Shown piece after piece: positions 42,918 to 53,100 of a stretch of DNA of 64,000 nucleotides (positions within the stretch are counted from its first letter, which is position 1; every line of letters begins with the position of its first letter). Below the pieces are notes generated by a model. It was not told where the DNA came from and did no database searches. It was given only the letters and a program-made list of their open reading frames with translations. A program made the position numbers and the translations under genes. Origin of the DNA: Erwinia piriflorinigrans CFBP 5888 (GTDB lineage Bacteria; Pseudomonadota; Gammaproteobacteria; Enterobacterales; Enterobacteriaceae); the NCBI RefSeq assembly GCF_001050515.1, contig NZ_CAHS01000021.1, positions 186,001-250,000 of the forward strand. The letters run 5' to 3'.

Positions 42918-43486
42918 AACGCTTTCCTTATAGTGGTAAAAATAAAGACCTTACAATAACTAAAGGTTATTAAACTACCATCATCCAGGCAACTGCTTAT
43001 TCTGGTTTAATGTGAATAACGATAAAAACTGTGAAGCCGATCGGATGAAAAATAGTGAAATAAAAGTGTTTCGCAACTGACTCTGGTTACTATGCTTTTT
43101 CGGCAGCATAATCACGGAAAAACCTTTCTCATCAGGTCGCCGTTCTGCGCATTCGATCTTAAGCCTCTCAGAGAACCAGCAGAGTCTGTTGAATGGCTGC
43201 TCCGTAGACGGAACGAGCTGGGGCTGAGTGCTGCGTTGGCAACAGGCGGTGACGGCATCGTTCGGTAACAAAAATGCTGAGTCAGCACGGCGGACGGGGT
43301 CATAGTCACCTGACAGGCGCTGCCATATTACCCCAGAAATTCACCTCTATTGAATGTGAATTTATTCAATGTTGTATAAAAACAAGACTCAATAAAATGT
43401 GAAAAATTGACTGTGGAATTAAAAACGTCATATGATAGCAATCACCTGAATGAATCAGCACAACAATTTACAACAAGGAACTTCCC
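42918..43486. other. Intergenic, no supported gene
   Basis: This 569 bp stretch has a plus-strand frame of 57 codons from about 43092 (MLFRQHNHGKTFLIRSPF) and overlapping minus-strand frames. None has a good ribosome site or a known family. The plus-strand frame could be a gene fragment. The last 130 bp are AT-rich and should hold the GNAT promoter. Confidence 0.4.
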
Positions 43487-43894
43487 ATGAAAATAGTTGA
43501 ATCCAAAGAAAAACATGATGAAACCAGAAAATTAATTTCTAATCACCTTAATGAGTATAACTCAAAGTTCATCAATAATCGTTTCGAAGAGGTGTGTTTC
43601 TATATTAATGACGATGAAGAGAATCTTATTGCGGGAATAGTTGGTGAAGTTTACGGTTCAGGGATGTACATACAATTACTGTGGGTTGATGAGAAAAAAA
43701 GAGGCCTGAGTCTCGGGAAAAAATTACTGGAAAATGCAGAGAGCAAAGCCAGAGAAATAGGGTGTCATTTTATCACGTTAGATACCTTCAATTTTCAGGC
43801 ACCAGATTATTATTTACGCTGCGGCTTTCAAATATTTGGAGAGCTGGACTGTGGCGAATCCGTAACAAGGTACTATCTTAAAAAAGTATTATAA
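43487..43894 (+). CDS. GNAT-family N-acetyltransferase
   Basis: A 135-residue acetyltransferase of the GNAT fold. The acetyl-CoA loop is visible near residues 75-90 (DEKKRGLSLGKKLLENAESKA), followed by the motif B segment LDTFNFQAPDYYLRCGFQIFG. An AAGGAA ribosome site precedes the ATG. It resembles small acetyltransferases that modify drugs, polyamines or proteins; the substrate is unknown. The gene has low GC compared with the core. Confidence 0.85.
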   Translation: MKIVESKEKHDETRKLISNHLNEYNSKFINNRFEEVCFYINDDEENLIAGIVGEVYGSGMYIQLLWVDEKKRGLSLGKKLLENAESKAREIGCHFITLDTFNFQAPDYYLRCGFQIFGELDCGESVTRYYLKKVL

Positions 43895-43901
43895 GTAGCA
43901 T

Positions 43902-43939
43902 GTGTTTAAATGAGCAGGGGTGGTGAATCATTTAAACAC
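43902..43939. repeat. Inverted repeat with alternative pairing
   Basis: GTGTTTAAATGA and TCATTTAAACAC form a perfect 12 bp stem just after the GNAT stop. The loop contains GGGTGGTG, which can instead pair with CACCACCC at 43937-43944, so two exclusive hairpins are possible. Neither is followed by a T run. Confidence 0.55.
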
Positions 43940-44004
43940 CACCCATGCCATTAAGATTGGTAACCATCGCGTTACAAGATTTGCAGACGCTATTCTGTCT
44001 CTAT

Positions 44005-44691
44005 TTAATTACTATTTATCTTTCTTTCGCGCCGCGCCCGGAGACGCCCCATCGACACAAAACAGCCACACAAAAGGGCGTGCTGCCCTGATACCCTTAG
44101 CTGGCGAAGAACCGCAAAACGCCGGTTGTAGATGGTTTTAATGCTCTGATCTTGAACCCGCGCTTGCGTCAACTCTGGTATGCCGACAATCATGTAAATA
44201 AGTGCAGTCAATAATAGCGGGGAGAGTTCGGTTCTGAACCGGTTCACCCCAGGTATAAGACAGTCGTGGCGCAGGGTGAGATGGAGCAGCCAGCCTAATC
44301 GCTCTGCACGAAGGCGCGCTGGTACCACACGGACATATGCCGCAAGCTCTGATGGCAAACCTGCAAGCTCCAAGAGAGCAAACGCACAGAATGGCGACAT
44401 ATCCGTCACCAGTGCCACTGGAACCGGCCGTCGTGACATCAGTGCCGCCAGCTCCCGAAGAGTTTCTATCTGTGCGGCCAAAATCCCCCGTGGGTGCACC
44501 ACAACGCCGGTAACGGGATAATCACTCTCTTCCGGTCTGTTACCCAATGCAGTCAGCGCTCTGATTGGAGCGGGGTACGCAAGTAACAAGTGACAGATTG
44601 CCTGCCGACTGAACACACAGGCATCCACGACAAGTAACTCTCGGGTGCCTTCTGGAAATACTCCCTCGTACTTCATCATTCTTAATTCCAT
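44005..44691 (-). CDS. LuxR-like regulator
   Basis: A 228-residue protein that looks like a RcsA/FixJ-type regulator. The N-terminal half has a receiver-like pattern (RELLVVDACVFSRQAICHLL) but lacks the full set of acidic phosphorylation residues. The region from about 155 (TELSPLLLTALIYMIVG to TIYNRRFAVLRQLRV) resembles a LuxR helix-turn-helix with a weakened first part. It may bind DNA without phosphorylation, or it may be degenerate. It stands alone between GNAT and the XRE regulator. Confidence 0.6.
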   Translation of the reverse strand: MELRMMKYEGVFPEGTRELLVVDACVFSRQAICHLLLAYPAPIRALTALGNRPEESDYPVTGVVVHPRGILAAQIETLRELAALMSRRPVPVALVTDMSPFCAFALLELAGLPSELAAYVRVVPARLRAERLGWLLHLTLRHDCLIPGVNRFRTELSPLLLTALIYMIVGIPELTQARVQDQSIKTIYNRRFAVLRQLRVSGQHALLCGCFVSMGRLRARRERKINSN

Positions 44692-45080
44692 CTTAGAACT
44701 ATTGAAACACTGCGACAGGCTTCAAGGCACTCCACCGTGCCGTGTATAAAACAGTCAGAAGACTGACTATTTGGGTCCCTGGTGTTGGCAGAAAAAACTA
44801 AAAAAAGGTCTTTTATAATTTTGAACTATCAATTTATGCAAATAAATTAATGCTTTTCGCCAAACAAAGTCAACATAAAAGTTGACAAAAAGAACTCACA
44901 AATGGCTCCTTCTCAAGAAAAAAACAATATACTACTGATATATATAGTAAAATTAATATTCAGAAAAGACGTTAGCGATTTACAAATGTATCTTTTAATG
45001 TAAACTTTTTTAAGGAATTATTGATAATCATCACATTTATTTATAGAATTGTGTGAGATAGCAGAAAGGAACAACAACTA
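44692..45080. other. AT-rich intergenic region
   Basis: A 389 bp divergent region between the LuxR-like gene and the XRE regulator, strongly AT-rich, with many T and A runs. It should hold both promoters. I looked for a preQ1 riboswitch near 45000 and did not see a convincing one. Confidence 0.5.
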
Positions 45081-45692
45081 ATGAACGTATCGGGCTCTCA
45101 GAGAAAAAACAATATAATCAATAATATAGAATATATAATAAGAAGCCGTGGCGAGACTAAAGTTTCCTTTGCAAATCGTACAGGTGTCACCCGGGCCACC
45201 TTATACAAAATATTAGACGGAAAGGTGAACAATGTTCAGCGCTCAACCATCACCCGTATCGCGGACTTCTTCGGGGTCACTTGCGAAGTTATTGAGAATC
45301 ACAATTTAGAACATATTGAACTTGTAGAAAACACGCTTTCCCCTGACGGAAATAAGAACCCTGCGGCGATCCCAGTGATCCCACAATCTGATTTTCTCTC
45401 TAATATCGAAAACCGAATTGGTAGTCTGGTCACTCAATATCCTGTGACGTGGTTTTTTGGTGAGGCATCAAATATGGTTGCATTGTTAGTCGAGGAGAAA
45501 ATTGACGATTTTTTCTTTCCAGGTGACATCCTGATTATAAAAAGAAAATCCCCACCAAGAGATAATCAGCTTGCCTTATTTTACTCCAGTCAGAATAAAA
45601 TCTTCGTCAGAGAGAACAATCATCACGTTCTGTATATGACACATGAAGCAGAGTCATTATTGGGTACTGTCATTGAAGAAAGAATTCAGTAA
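45081..45692 (+). CDS. XRE regulator with S24/LexA-like C-terminal domain
   Basis: A 203-residue phage-repressor-like protein. The helix-turn-helix is at about residues 20-65 (GETKVSFANRTGVTRATLYKILDGK). The C-terminal half has the LexA/S24 beta fold pattern (FFFPGDILIIKRKSPPRDNQLALFYSSQNKIFVREN). The catalytic Lys of self-cleaving repressors appears to be replaced by Arg (FVRE), so I infer no autocleavage. It may instead sense a ligand. It heads a cluster with the VUT transporter and QueF, 38 bp upstream of the transporter, so it probably controls them. Confidence 0.78.
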   Translation: MNVSGSQRKNNIINNIEYIIRSRGETKVSFANRTGVTRATLYKILDGKVNNVQRSTITRIADFFGVTCEVIENHNLEHIELVENTLSPDGNKNPAAIPVIPQSDFLSNIENRIGSLVTQYPVTWFFGEASNMVALLVEEKIDDFFFPGDILIIKRKSPPRDNQLALFYSSQNKIFVRENNHHVLYMTHEAESLLGTVIEERIQ

Positions 45693-45730
45693 GAACCATA
45701 CACAAATAAATATTTAAGGATGAGTTAAAT

Positions 45731-46585
45731 ATGGGAAAGAACAAAAGATATAAACTGCTTGGTTTTAATCGTTCAAATGTTATTACAGCCAATGTGATGG
45801 TCCTTGCTACCGGGAAACATATCAGTATCGGATTGGAAGAACTCGAGGGCAGTGAAATCTCGGATGACTTCAATCAGCATGAATTAAAAGCTCTCTATCG
45901 TCGACTCTATGGTGATCCTAAAACTAAAACTTCCTACGATCTGGGCGACAGGCATGAGCGTTCCTGGTATGCCTACTTGATAATAAGTGTTGCACTCACT
46001 GTGATTTACATTCTGAGCACTGTCAGTGGTGTAAAGCCCATTATTATTCCTGTGATAAACTTTGTCGTTCCCCCCGCTATATTCTTTTACCCGCTCTCAT
46101 TTATTCTCGTTGATATTATCAACGAATTCTACGGATTACGAATGGCGAGAAGAACTATTTTTATCTCGTTCATCTCAAACATCCTTTTTGTCACAGGACT
46201 ATGGGTTACCAGTCTCCTGCCCGGTCTGGCAGAATGGGAACTAAACGCATTTTATAGCGAGTTCGTTCACAGTATTATCGCCGTGCTCTTTGCCTCTTCA
46301 GCGGCCTATCTTGTGTCAGAAAATATCAATTCAATGATACTTTGTAAGATAAAAGAGTTAACGAATTCAAGGTATCTTTTTATACGCGTGATTAGCAGTA
46401 ACATCATCGCGTCGGCTATTGACAGTATTATTTTCTGTACATTAGCCTTTTATAAGGTTCTCAGTGCCGATACCATCAAGAGCATGATTGTATCCATATT
46501 CATCATAAAAATTGGGTACGCGCTGGTTGGTGTTGGTCCAATCTATGCTGTACGTGAATTATTCAGAAGATATATCCATAAATAA
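45731..46585 (+). CDS. VUT-family (YhhQ-like) transporter with N-terminal extension
   Basis: A 284-residue membrane protein. Residues from about 78 form five to six hydrophobic helices with the VUT-family segment YPLSFILVDIINEFYGLRMARR. VUT/YhhQ proteins import queuosine precursors such as preQ0 and preQ1. The first 75 residues are polar (MGKNKRYKLLGFNRSNVITA) and are not present in E. coli YhhQ, so this is an unusual cytoplasmic domain. The QueF gene 29 bp downstream supports a 7-deazaguanine role. Confidence 0.8.
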   Translation: MGKNKRYKLLGFNRSNVITANVMVLATGKHISIGLEELEGSEISDDFNQHELKALYRRLYGDPKTKTSYDLGDRHERSWYAYLIISVALTVIYILSTVSGVKPIIIPVINFVVPPAIFFYPLSFILVDIINEFYGLRMARRTIFISFISNILFVTGLWVTSLLPGLAEWELNAFYSEFVHSIIAVLFASSAAYLVSENINSMILCKIKELTNSRYLFIRVISSNIIASAIDSIIFCTLAFYKVLSADTIKSMIVSIFIIKIGYALVGVGPIYAVRELFRRYIHK

Positions 46586-46614
46586 ACTCATTAAAAATCA
46601 TAAAAGACATAAAT

Positions 46615-47442
46615 ATGAAAACTGAAGAAATAACGCTACTGGGTAAAAATACGGGTTATACCCAGCACTATGCCCCTGAACTACTGGAATCCCTGCCACG
46701 TTCACGCGGCAGGGATGAAATCAGTGTAAAGCATGGTAGCTTACCCTTCTCGGGCTACGATCTTTGGACAGGCTTTGAAGTTTCCTGGCTGAACGATAAA
46801 GGTAAACCCCTTGTGGCAGTTGCAGAATTTTTTATACCGGCAAGCAGCCATAATCTCATTGAATCAAAGTCATTTAAGCTCTATCTGAATAGCTTCAATC
46901 AGACAAAATTTACTACGCCTGACAGGGTTGTCGCCACACTTGAAAAAGATTTGTCATTAGCAGCAGGCGGGAACGTAAAGGTTAAGCTCTACACCAACTT
47001 CGATGATTATTCTTTCCTCATCGCCCCCCTGCCTGGAGAATGCATCGATCATCTGGATATTGAGATTGATAATTACGTATTTAATCCTGATTATCTCTTT
47101 GATTCTGTTTCCGGCGATGTGGTGTCAGAAACGCTCGCTTCAAATCTGTTGAAATCTAATTGTCTCGTTACCAACCAGCCCGACTGGGGAAGCGTTATTA
47201 TCAGATATGAAGGGAAGAGAATAAATCGTGAAAATTTACTTCGCTACCTTATTTCATTCAGAACGCATAATGAATTTCATGAACAATGCGTTGAACGGAT
47301 ATTCAGTGACATTCGCCATTATTGCAAACCAGACAAACTCACTGTATTTGCACGATATACTCGCAGGGGTGGCCTGGATATTAACCCGTTCAGAAGTAAT
47401 TTTGAGGAAGACCTGCCCGTAGAGCGATTAATACGCCAATAA
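46615..47442 (+). CDS. queF: NADPH-dependent preQ0 reductase QueF
   Basis: QueF reduces the nitrile of 7-cyano-7-deazaguanine (preQ0) to the amine preQ1 on the way to queuosine. The 275-residue protein is the two-domain (YqcD/E. coli-like) form. It has the substrate-binding LIESKSFKLYLNSFNQTKF segment (residues 81-99), the catalytic Cys-183 and Asp-190 in SNCLVTNQPDWGS, and the ending ARYTRRGGLDINPF. All key residues are present. It lies in an accessory island beside a VUT transporter and a regulator, so it may be a second copy; whether the genome has another is not visible here. Confidence 0.92.
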   Translation: MKTEEITLLGKNTGYTQHYAPELLESLPRSRGRDEISVKHGSLPFSGYDLWTGFEVSWLNDKGKPLVAVAEFFIPASSHNLIESKSFKLYLNSFNQTKFTTPDRVVATLEKDLSLAAGGNVKVKLYTNFDDYSFLIAPLPGECIDHLDIEIDNYVFNPDYLFDSVSGDVVSETLASNLLKSNCLVTNQPDWGSVIIRYEGKRINRENLLRYLISFRTHNEFHEQCVERIFSDIRHYCKPDKLTVFARYTRRGGLDINPFRSNFEEDLPVERLIRQ

Positions 47443-47548
47443 GAAAAGTGAACAGTGCGCCTCCTGTGAAGGCGCATGCACTACGCACTACGGCTGTCGT
47501 CCTGGCTCAAGCCGGTTCATGATTTCCCGCCCATCGCGAATCAGTTCA

Positions 47549-48769
47549 TCAGTTTGGCTCATAAGATTTCCCTGTTATGGCTTGATTTTCTGATACCTGG
47601 GTTGGAATGGCGACAACCAGCAGGCCAGACAGACCAATCGCTACGCCGGCCAGAATATAGAGCGACGAAACAGAAAAAGCAGATACCATCCCGGCCCCCA
47701 CAGAAGCCCCAATGCCAATAGCCGCATTAAAAAACGAAACGTAAACAGCAGAAGCAGAGAAGGGGCCATCCGTCGCGATGCGTAATACCCACGTCTGGAA
47801 ACCGACAAAAATGCCTGATACTGCTACTCCCCAGACAATGATCGCAGCCAGAATGGCCGTGCGGGAAAGCGAGCCATCGGCAAGGCCGAGGAAAACCAGC
47901 ACCGTTGCGATAAGCAGGACGGACAGCGAAACGGTCAACTTCAGATGTTTATCAATTAAGAAGCTGGTCAGAAAATTGCCTGCCAGGCCAGCAATGCCAT
48001 ACACGAACAGGACAAGCGGAATAAGCGATGTTAAGAGGCCGGGCTGCGTATGTAGCCAGGGTTCGATATAGGTGAATGCCGCAAAATGAGAGGTCACTGT
48101 CAGTAAGGTCGCGGCATAGATTTTCCATAAGGTGGATGATTTCAGCACGCCTTTGAGGGCGGTAAAACCGATAGCGCTCCTGCTATTAATCTGCGGAATA
48201 AAGAGAGTCATGCCGACAAACCCGACCACGCAGAGAAGCGCCATCAGCCAGAAGGCCTGCCGCCAGCCAAAATGAATACCCACATAATTAGCTAACGGTA
48301 CGCCAAATACGCTGGCTGCTGATACACCGCCGAAAACAATCGATGTCGCTACCCCGATGTATCTTGCCGGAACCATGGCGAAAGCCGTAGCACCAATCAT
48401 TGCCCAGAAAGCGCCGTGTGCTAACGCACCGAGGATGCGTGCAACAAGAAGCACAGCGTAACTGCTGACCACAGCTGACAATATATTAGACAAAAGAAGT
48501 ATCAGAGTCAGTGTAAGCAGTAGCCGTTTCTTGGCAATATTGCCAAGAAATAATGATGCGAAGAGCGCGCTAATAGCGCCTGTCCAGGCGTAGAGGGAAA
48601 CGCTCATTCCGATCGCAGATTCAGTCGTATGCAGTCCGACTGCAATCGGCGTTAGCAAGCCGACGGGAGCCAGCTCCGTGGTTACAATAGTGAATGTGGA
48701 TATGGCAAGGACAAATAACGCAAGCCATAAGCCGATGGTCATTTGCTGCGGATGGGTTTCCGAATTCAT
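47549..48769 (-). CDS. MFS transporter, sugar-efflux/SotB-like
   Basis: A 406-residue inner-membrane protein of the DHA1 family with 12 hydrophobic segments. TTELAPVGLLTPIA near TM1, LARILGALAHGAFWAMIG after TM4 and the VFGVPLANYVG segment match the SotB/YdeA sugar or drug efflux group. It is divergent from a LysR gene with 433 bp between. Substrate unknown. Confidence 0.88.
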   Translation of the reverse strand: MNSETHPQQMTIGLWLALFVLAISTFTIVTTELAPVGLLTPIAVGLHTTESAIGMSVSLYAWTGAISALFASLFLGNIAKKRLLLTLTLILLLSNILSAVVSSYAVLLVARILGALAHGAFWAMIGATAFAMVPARYIGVATSIVFGGVSAASVFGVPLANYVGIHFGWRQAFWLMALLCVVGFVGMTLFIPQINSRSAIGFTALKGVLKSSTLWKIYAATLLTVTSHFAAFTYIEPWLHTQPGLLTSLIPLVLFVYGIAGLAGNFLTSFLIDKHLKLTVSLSVLLIATVLVFLGLADGSLSRTAILAAIIVWGVAVSGIFVGFQTWVLRIATDGPFSASAVYVSFFNAAIGIGASVGAGMVSAFSVSSLYILAGVAIGLSGLLVVAIPTQVSENQAITGKSYEPN

Positions 48770-49202
48770 ATTTTTACCTCTTTAACGATAATTATCAGAC
48801 AGCTAATCAACGTGACAAAGATGAGCGTATCTTTCCAAATAAGGCATTTTTATTCCATTAGAAGGGATGAAAAAAAATAATCCCCCGCATATATTCACCA
48901 GCAGTTTTATAGAGGGCGAAAACGCAGCATTTTACATCCAACACATTATTTCATGCCATTGAAAGGATATAGACAGATAAAGAATTGCATTACCCGCAGT
49001 ACAAACAGGAAAACAAATACCGTTGGAATCATTTACTCCACCTTTATCTGAATAATCATTCCACATTAAATTTATCAGAATGAACCTTAAACGGAATTGT
49101 TAAATATGTAATACTTTTTTTGTATCAAAACAAAGTCATCATGATATAAATGGCGATGAAAGTCGGCTAAACTGGAGTTTTTCAGCAACATGGAAGGACG
49201 CA
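48770..49202. other. Divergent regulatory region
   Basis: A 433 bp AT-rich region between the MFS gene and the LysR gene. No supported gene. It should contain both promoters and the LysR operator; I could not single out one T-N11-A site. Confidence 0.5.
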
Positions 49203-50111
49203 ATGGGAATCGCTACACACTTAATCGGCAATAATTTTCCCAGCGTAAAGCAGCTGCAATGCTTTCTTGCTGTCGCCCATGAACTGAACTTCCGCCGTGC
49301 CGCCGATCGCTTGAGAATGACCCAGCCTCCCCTTACCCGACAGATAAAATGCCTGGAGGCTGCTCTGGAGCAGCAGCTGTTCAGCAGGAGCACGCATAAG
49401 GTAAATTTGACGGATGCTGGACGAGAACTGGTGAGCAAAGCAGAAAAAATCCTCGCGGAGCTTTACGCGTTAAAATCGAACACCGATCTCAATCACAGCC
49501 GTTTGCGTATCGGGCTAACCCGAACGCTTCATTTTTCCTGCATTCATCCACTCGGCAAACAGCTCAGTCAACTGGGTGTGGGGGATGATATTCCTGATAT
49601 GACGTCGGCCCAGCTCCTACAGTGCCTTTCCAGAAATACACTTGATCTAGTTCTGACAGGTGAACAAGGCACGGGGCACGAGGACAGGGTGCAATACAAG
49701 TGGCTTTGCCGCGAACCTCTTCGCCTGGCGATGCCTGCACGACATCCGGCAAGTTTACAGGAAACCGTATCGCTAAAGGAGGTCAGTGATTTACCTCTTT
49801 TCTGGTTTTCCAGAAGTGCTAATCCAACCTTTTATGACAAGTGTGAAAGGTATTTTGCAACCCTGGGCGGCATGTTGAAGAGAATAAAAGAGCCTGATGA
49901 TTCGCTGACCATGCTGACCCACATAGCCGGAGGGAACGGTTTTGCCCTTCTGCCGCAGTCAAAATGCACCTTTCATCAGGAAGGACTCTGCTACAGGAAA
50001 TTGCCTGAACATGAAGCACAGCAGCTTAATATTGATATCTATGCCGCCACCCGGCTTGATGAAGAACGTTTGTCTGTCCTGAATGCTCTGGATATTTTAA
50101 AAGGTGGATGA
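49203..50111 (+). CDS. LysR-family regulator
   Basis: A 302-residue LysR protein with its helix-turn-helix at about residues 18-72 (LNFRRAADRLRMTQPPLTRQIKCLEAALEQQLF), of the type that controls benzoate/catechol genes and efflux pumps. It is divergent from the MFS gene, its likely target. It ends 71 bp before the stop of the convergent RHS gene. Confidence 0.9.
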   Translation: MGIATHLIGNNFPSVKQLQCFLAVAHELNFRRAADRLRMTQPPLTRQIKCLEAALEQQLFSRSTHKVNLTDAGRELVSKAEKILAELYALKSNTDLNHSRLRIGLTRTLHFSCIHPLGKQLSQLGVGDDIPDMTSAQLLQCLSRNTLDLVLTGEQGTGHEDRVQYKWLCREPLRLAMPARHPASLQETVSLKEVSDLPLFWFSRSANPTFYDKCERYFATLGGMLKRIKEPDDSLTMLTHIAGGNGFALLPQSKCTFHQEGLCYRKLPEHEAQQLNIDIYAATRLDEERLSVLNALDILKGG

Positions 50112-50181
50112 AATTTTCTTATCCAGGTCGGTCGAAAAACGGACGAAGCATCGCGCAACTTTACCCCTGTTTCCCACTCCT

Positions 50182-53100
50182 TCATGGGTAAAATATTTGA
50201 GCGATATTAGGGACTGGCGGATTAGGATGTGGCCCGATTGATATATAATTACGATATTCGTGCATAAATTCAGTAGCGGCAAGCGCGCCTCCTTTCATAT
50301 AGGCGTCATTAACCATATACACTGCTGAAACAGGAACCCCCGTAATATTCAGCGTTTCATACATTGCCATTGTGCCATGATATCCTTCAACCGGTTTACC
50401 CGTTATCTGCGCAAAACGTGCCGCTACGCTCATTCCGGCAGATGATTGCTCAGCACTGTGGCAAACAAGCATTCTGATACTGGAATAGTGATAGTCGATA
50501 ATACCATGCTCAAACAACAGTTGATAAAACGAGTCGGCATTTAGCCATGTATTATTATCAGCACGTAATAAGCCTGGTAAGCCATGAGCCACAATGTTTA
50601 ATCGGGGGATTCCGCTATCCCAATCAATTGCCGTGTAGGTGGCGTGCACGGGCATTGACGGAACATTGGGATGTGGGATGTATCCTTCAAAAGCATGAGA
50701 ACCAATCACCTTAGGTGATTTAATACCCATCTCCTCGAATCTTGACAAATGCATGTTGGTATTCTGTTCAGCAAAGGCTCTACCAAACTGCATTAACCCA
50801 GTCGCCACCCCGGCAATCCCCGTCGCCATTGATACCCAGCCTAGCACGGCCGATGCGCGCGGATTATTGTCTTCCGACACCCCGCTGGCGATGGCGGTCG
50901 CATCCGCCACTAAGCCCAACCCTCCTGCGACCAGTGAGGTGGTCGATGCCGCGCCCAGAGCCGCCATCACGCCACCCGCAGCCGCTATTGATGCCCCGGC
51001 AGTGAATACCGAGAAGGCCAGCCCCAGTGTTCCCGTCACGATCCCCATTATCCCCTGCCAACTGATGTGCCCAGACGGATCGGTGTTGTTCACCGGGTCA
51101 CCTGCGCAGTATGCGTAAGCATTAATGCCGCCAGCACCGAACGGGCTTAGGTTGTCCGGGCAGTTAAAACGCATCAGCACAGGATTGTAAGCTCGATAGC
51201 CATTACCCAGAGGGTAGCACCCGCTGATCGGATCAGCCCGCTCACCGTTGAAACCCGGCAGCAGATGGGTTGCCTCTCCTTTACCGTACGGTGACCAGAG
51301 GTGGTGTTTACCTTCCTTCTGACTGCCTTCATGCGACCATATCAGGCTGTTGTGCCCATCGCTGGCCATCAACGTCAGACTGCTGCCATTGCCCACTCCC
51401 AGACAACAATGCCCGTTCTTAATCAGACGGGCTACCTCCCCTTGCTGTACCTCATTGACTCGTTCTGCACCACGGTAATATAGCTGGCGGCTGCTCGTGC
51501 CGCTGACGCTCTGACTGATCAGGCGGTTGAGCGCGTCATAGCCATAGCTGCTTTCACCGCTGATGCGGGTTAACCGGCCAATAGCGTCATAGGAGAGTAA
51601 GCGGCCTGCCTCATCCCGTGTCATGCGCCCTTCGGCATCATATTCCAGCAGAATCCTCTTCGGGTAGCCAGCCTGGGAGTGCTCTATGGCGGTGAGTTGG
51701 GTTGGGTCGGCGCTGTTTCCATAATAATATGTCGCAACATCAATGCCACCGTCTATCAATGGCGTCGTTATCGTCGTCAGATTATTCAGCGCATCATATT
51801 TGTACGCCTGTGCGATGATCTGATGACTATACGCATCCTGTGGCAGGCTGGTGCCGCTCACCGTATAGCTTACGAGACGGTTACGGACATCGTAGCCGAA
51901 GCGCTCCACTCGTATCACTCCCTTATTCCGTAGAGTCGTCCGACCCGCCATCAGACCATTTGGCAGCCAGCTCTGCATCACTTTTAGCTCGCCATCACTG
52001 CTGTCTGTCATTGTTCGGGCAGTTTCCCAACCAAAATCGTCAAATGTCAGCTGGGTGAGCAGCGTAGCCCGCGTGGCGACATTGGTGACCAACTGCCGGT
52101 TCAGTCGCCCCAGCGCGTCATACTTCAGGTCTACGGTGAGATCCGCATCTTTAATCGTGGTGATCCGCCCGAACGTGTCCTGTTCACGGGTGGTTTTTTT
52201 ACCGGCAATGTCCTTGTACTCCAACATTTTTCCTGCCAGCGTACGGGTATAGCCGACGTTACGCGAGAGGCCCCATTGGGTGAAATTTTCTGCCTTCAGG
52301 CTACCGGATGGGTTCAGAGAGTAATGTATCCTGGTATCGCCTTCCTCCGCCGTGATCAGACGGCCTGTTGCCGGGTCATAGCTGAACTTCTGCACCACTC
52401 CGTCAACCGTCATGCTGCTAACCACGTTTCCCAACTCAGGAATGTGCGTATATTTCACTATTTTCCCTGACGGCAGGGTGACTGAAGAGGGAAGCGGCGC
52501 GGCAGCATCGTAGGCGTATAACGTGGTTCGTCCACCGCTTAAGCGCTTGGTCACTCTGCCAAAACCGTCAAACTCCTGCCTCCCAAGCAGCCAGGTCTGT
52601 GGATTACCGTCAAGACCTTTGCCCGTCACGCTGATGGTGGCCACCTGGTTGCCAGTCAGGTGAGCGGCATACGTCCGTTTTACCGTACTATTGTCCGCCA
52701 GGGTCTGTGTCAGCACGCGCCCGAATGCGTCGTAACTCACTGCTGTTTGATGATTAAGTTCATCCGTATCCAGCCGCATGCGTCCAAGTCCATCCCACTC
52801 ACGGTGACGCTCACCCTGCGTCTGACCAGCGGTATTCTTACGAGTCTCCGTGAGCGGCAAGCGGCTCCGTTCTTCCAGTACGGTGGTAAATGACCCAGAG
52901 TTGAGGTTTTCACCGTTCGCACTGCCCTGTAGCGATACGGTTTGCGTCAGCAGTATTGGGTCACTGACCTGCACAAACTTCGTGCCATCCGTAAAAACCT
53001 GCTCACTCGTGCAGCCCCAGCCATCATGTGCAATGACGGTGCCGAGGCGTTGCGGCACGGATGAATGGCTCAGCCAGTCGTTACAGGAACCGGCAACCCT

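Noticed and set aside
44940..45080. Possible preQ1 riboswitch before the deazaguanine cassette
   Set aside because: I saw no convincing hairpin plus A-rich tail with the pseudoknot pairing expected for preQ1 riboswitches.
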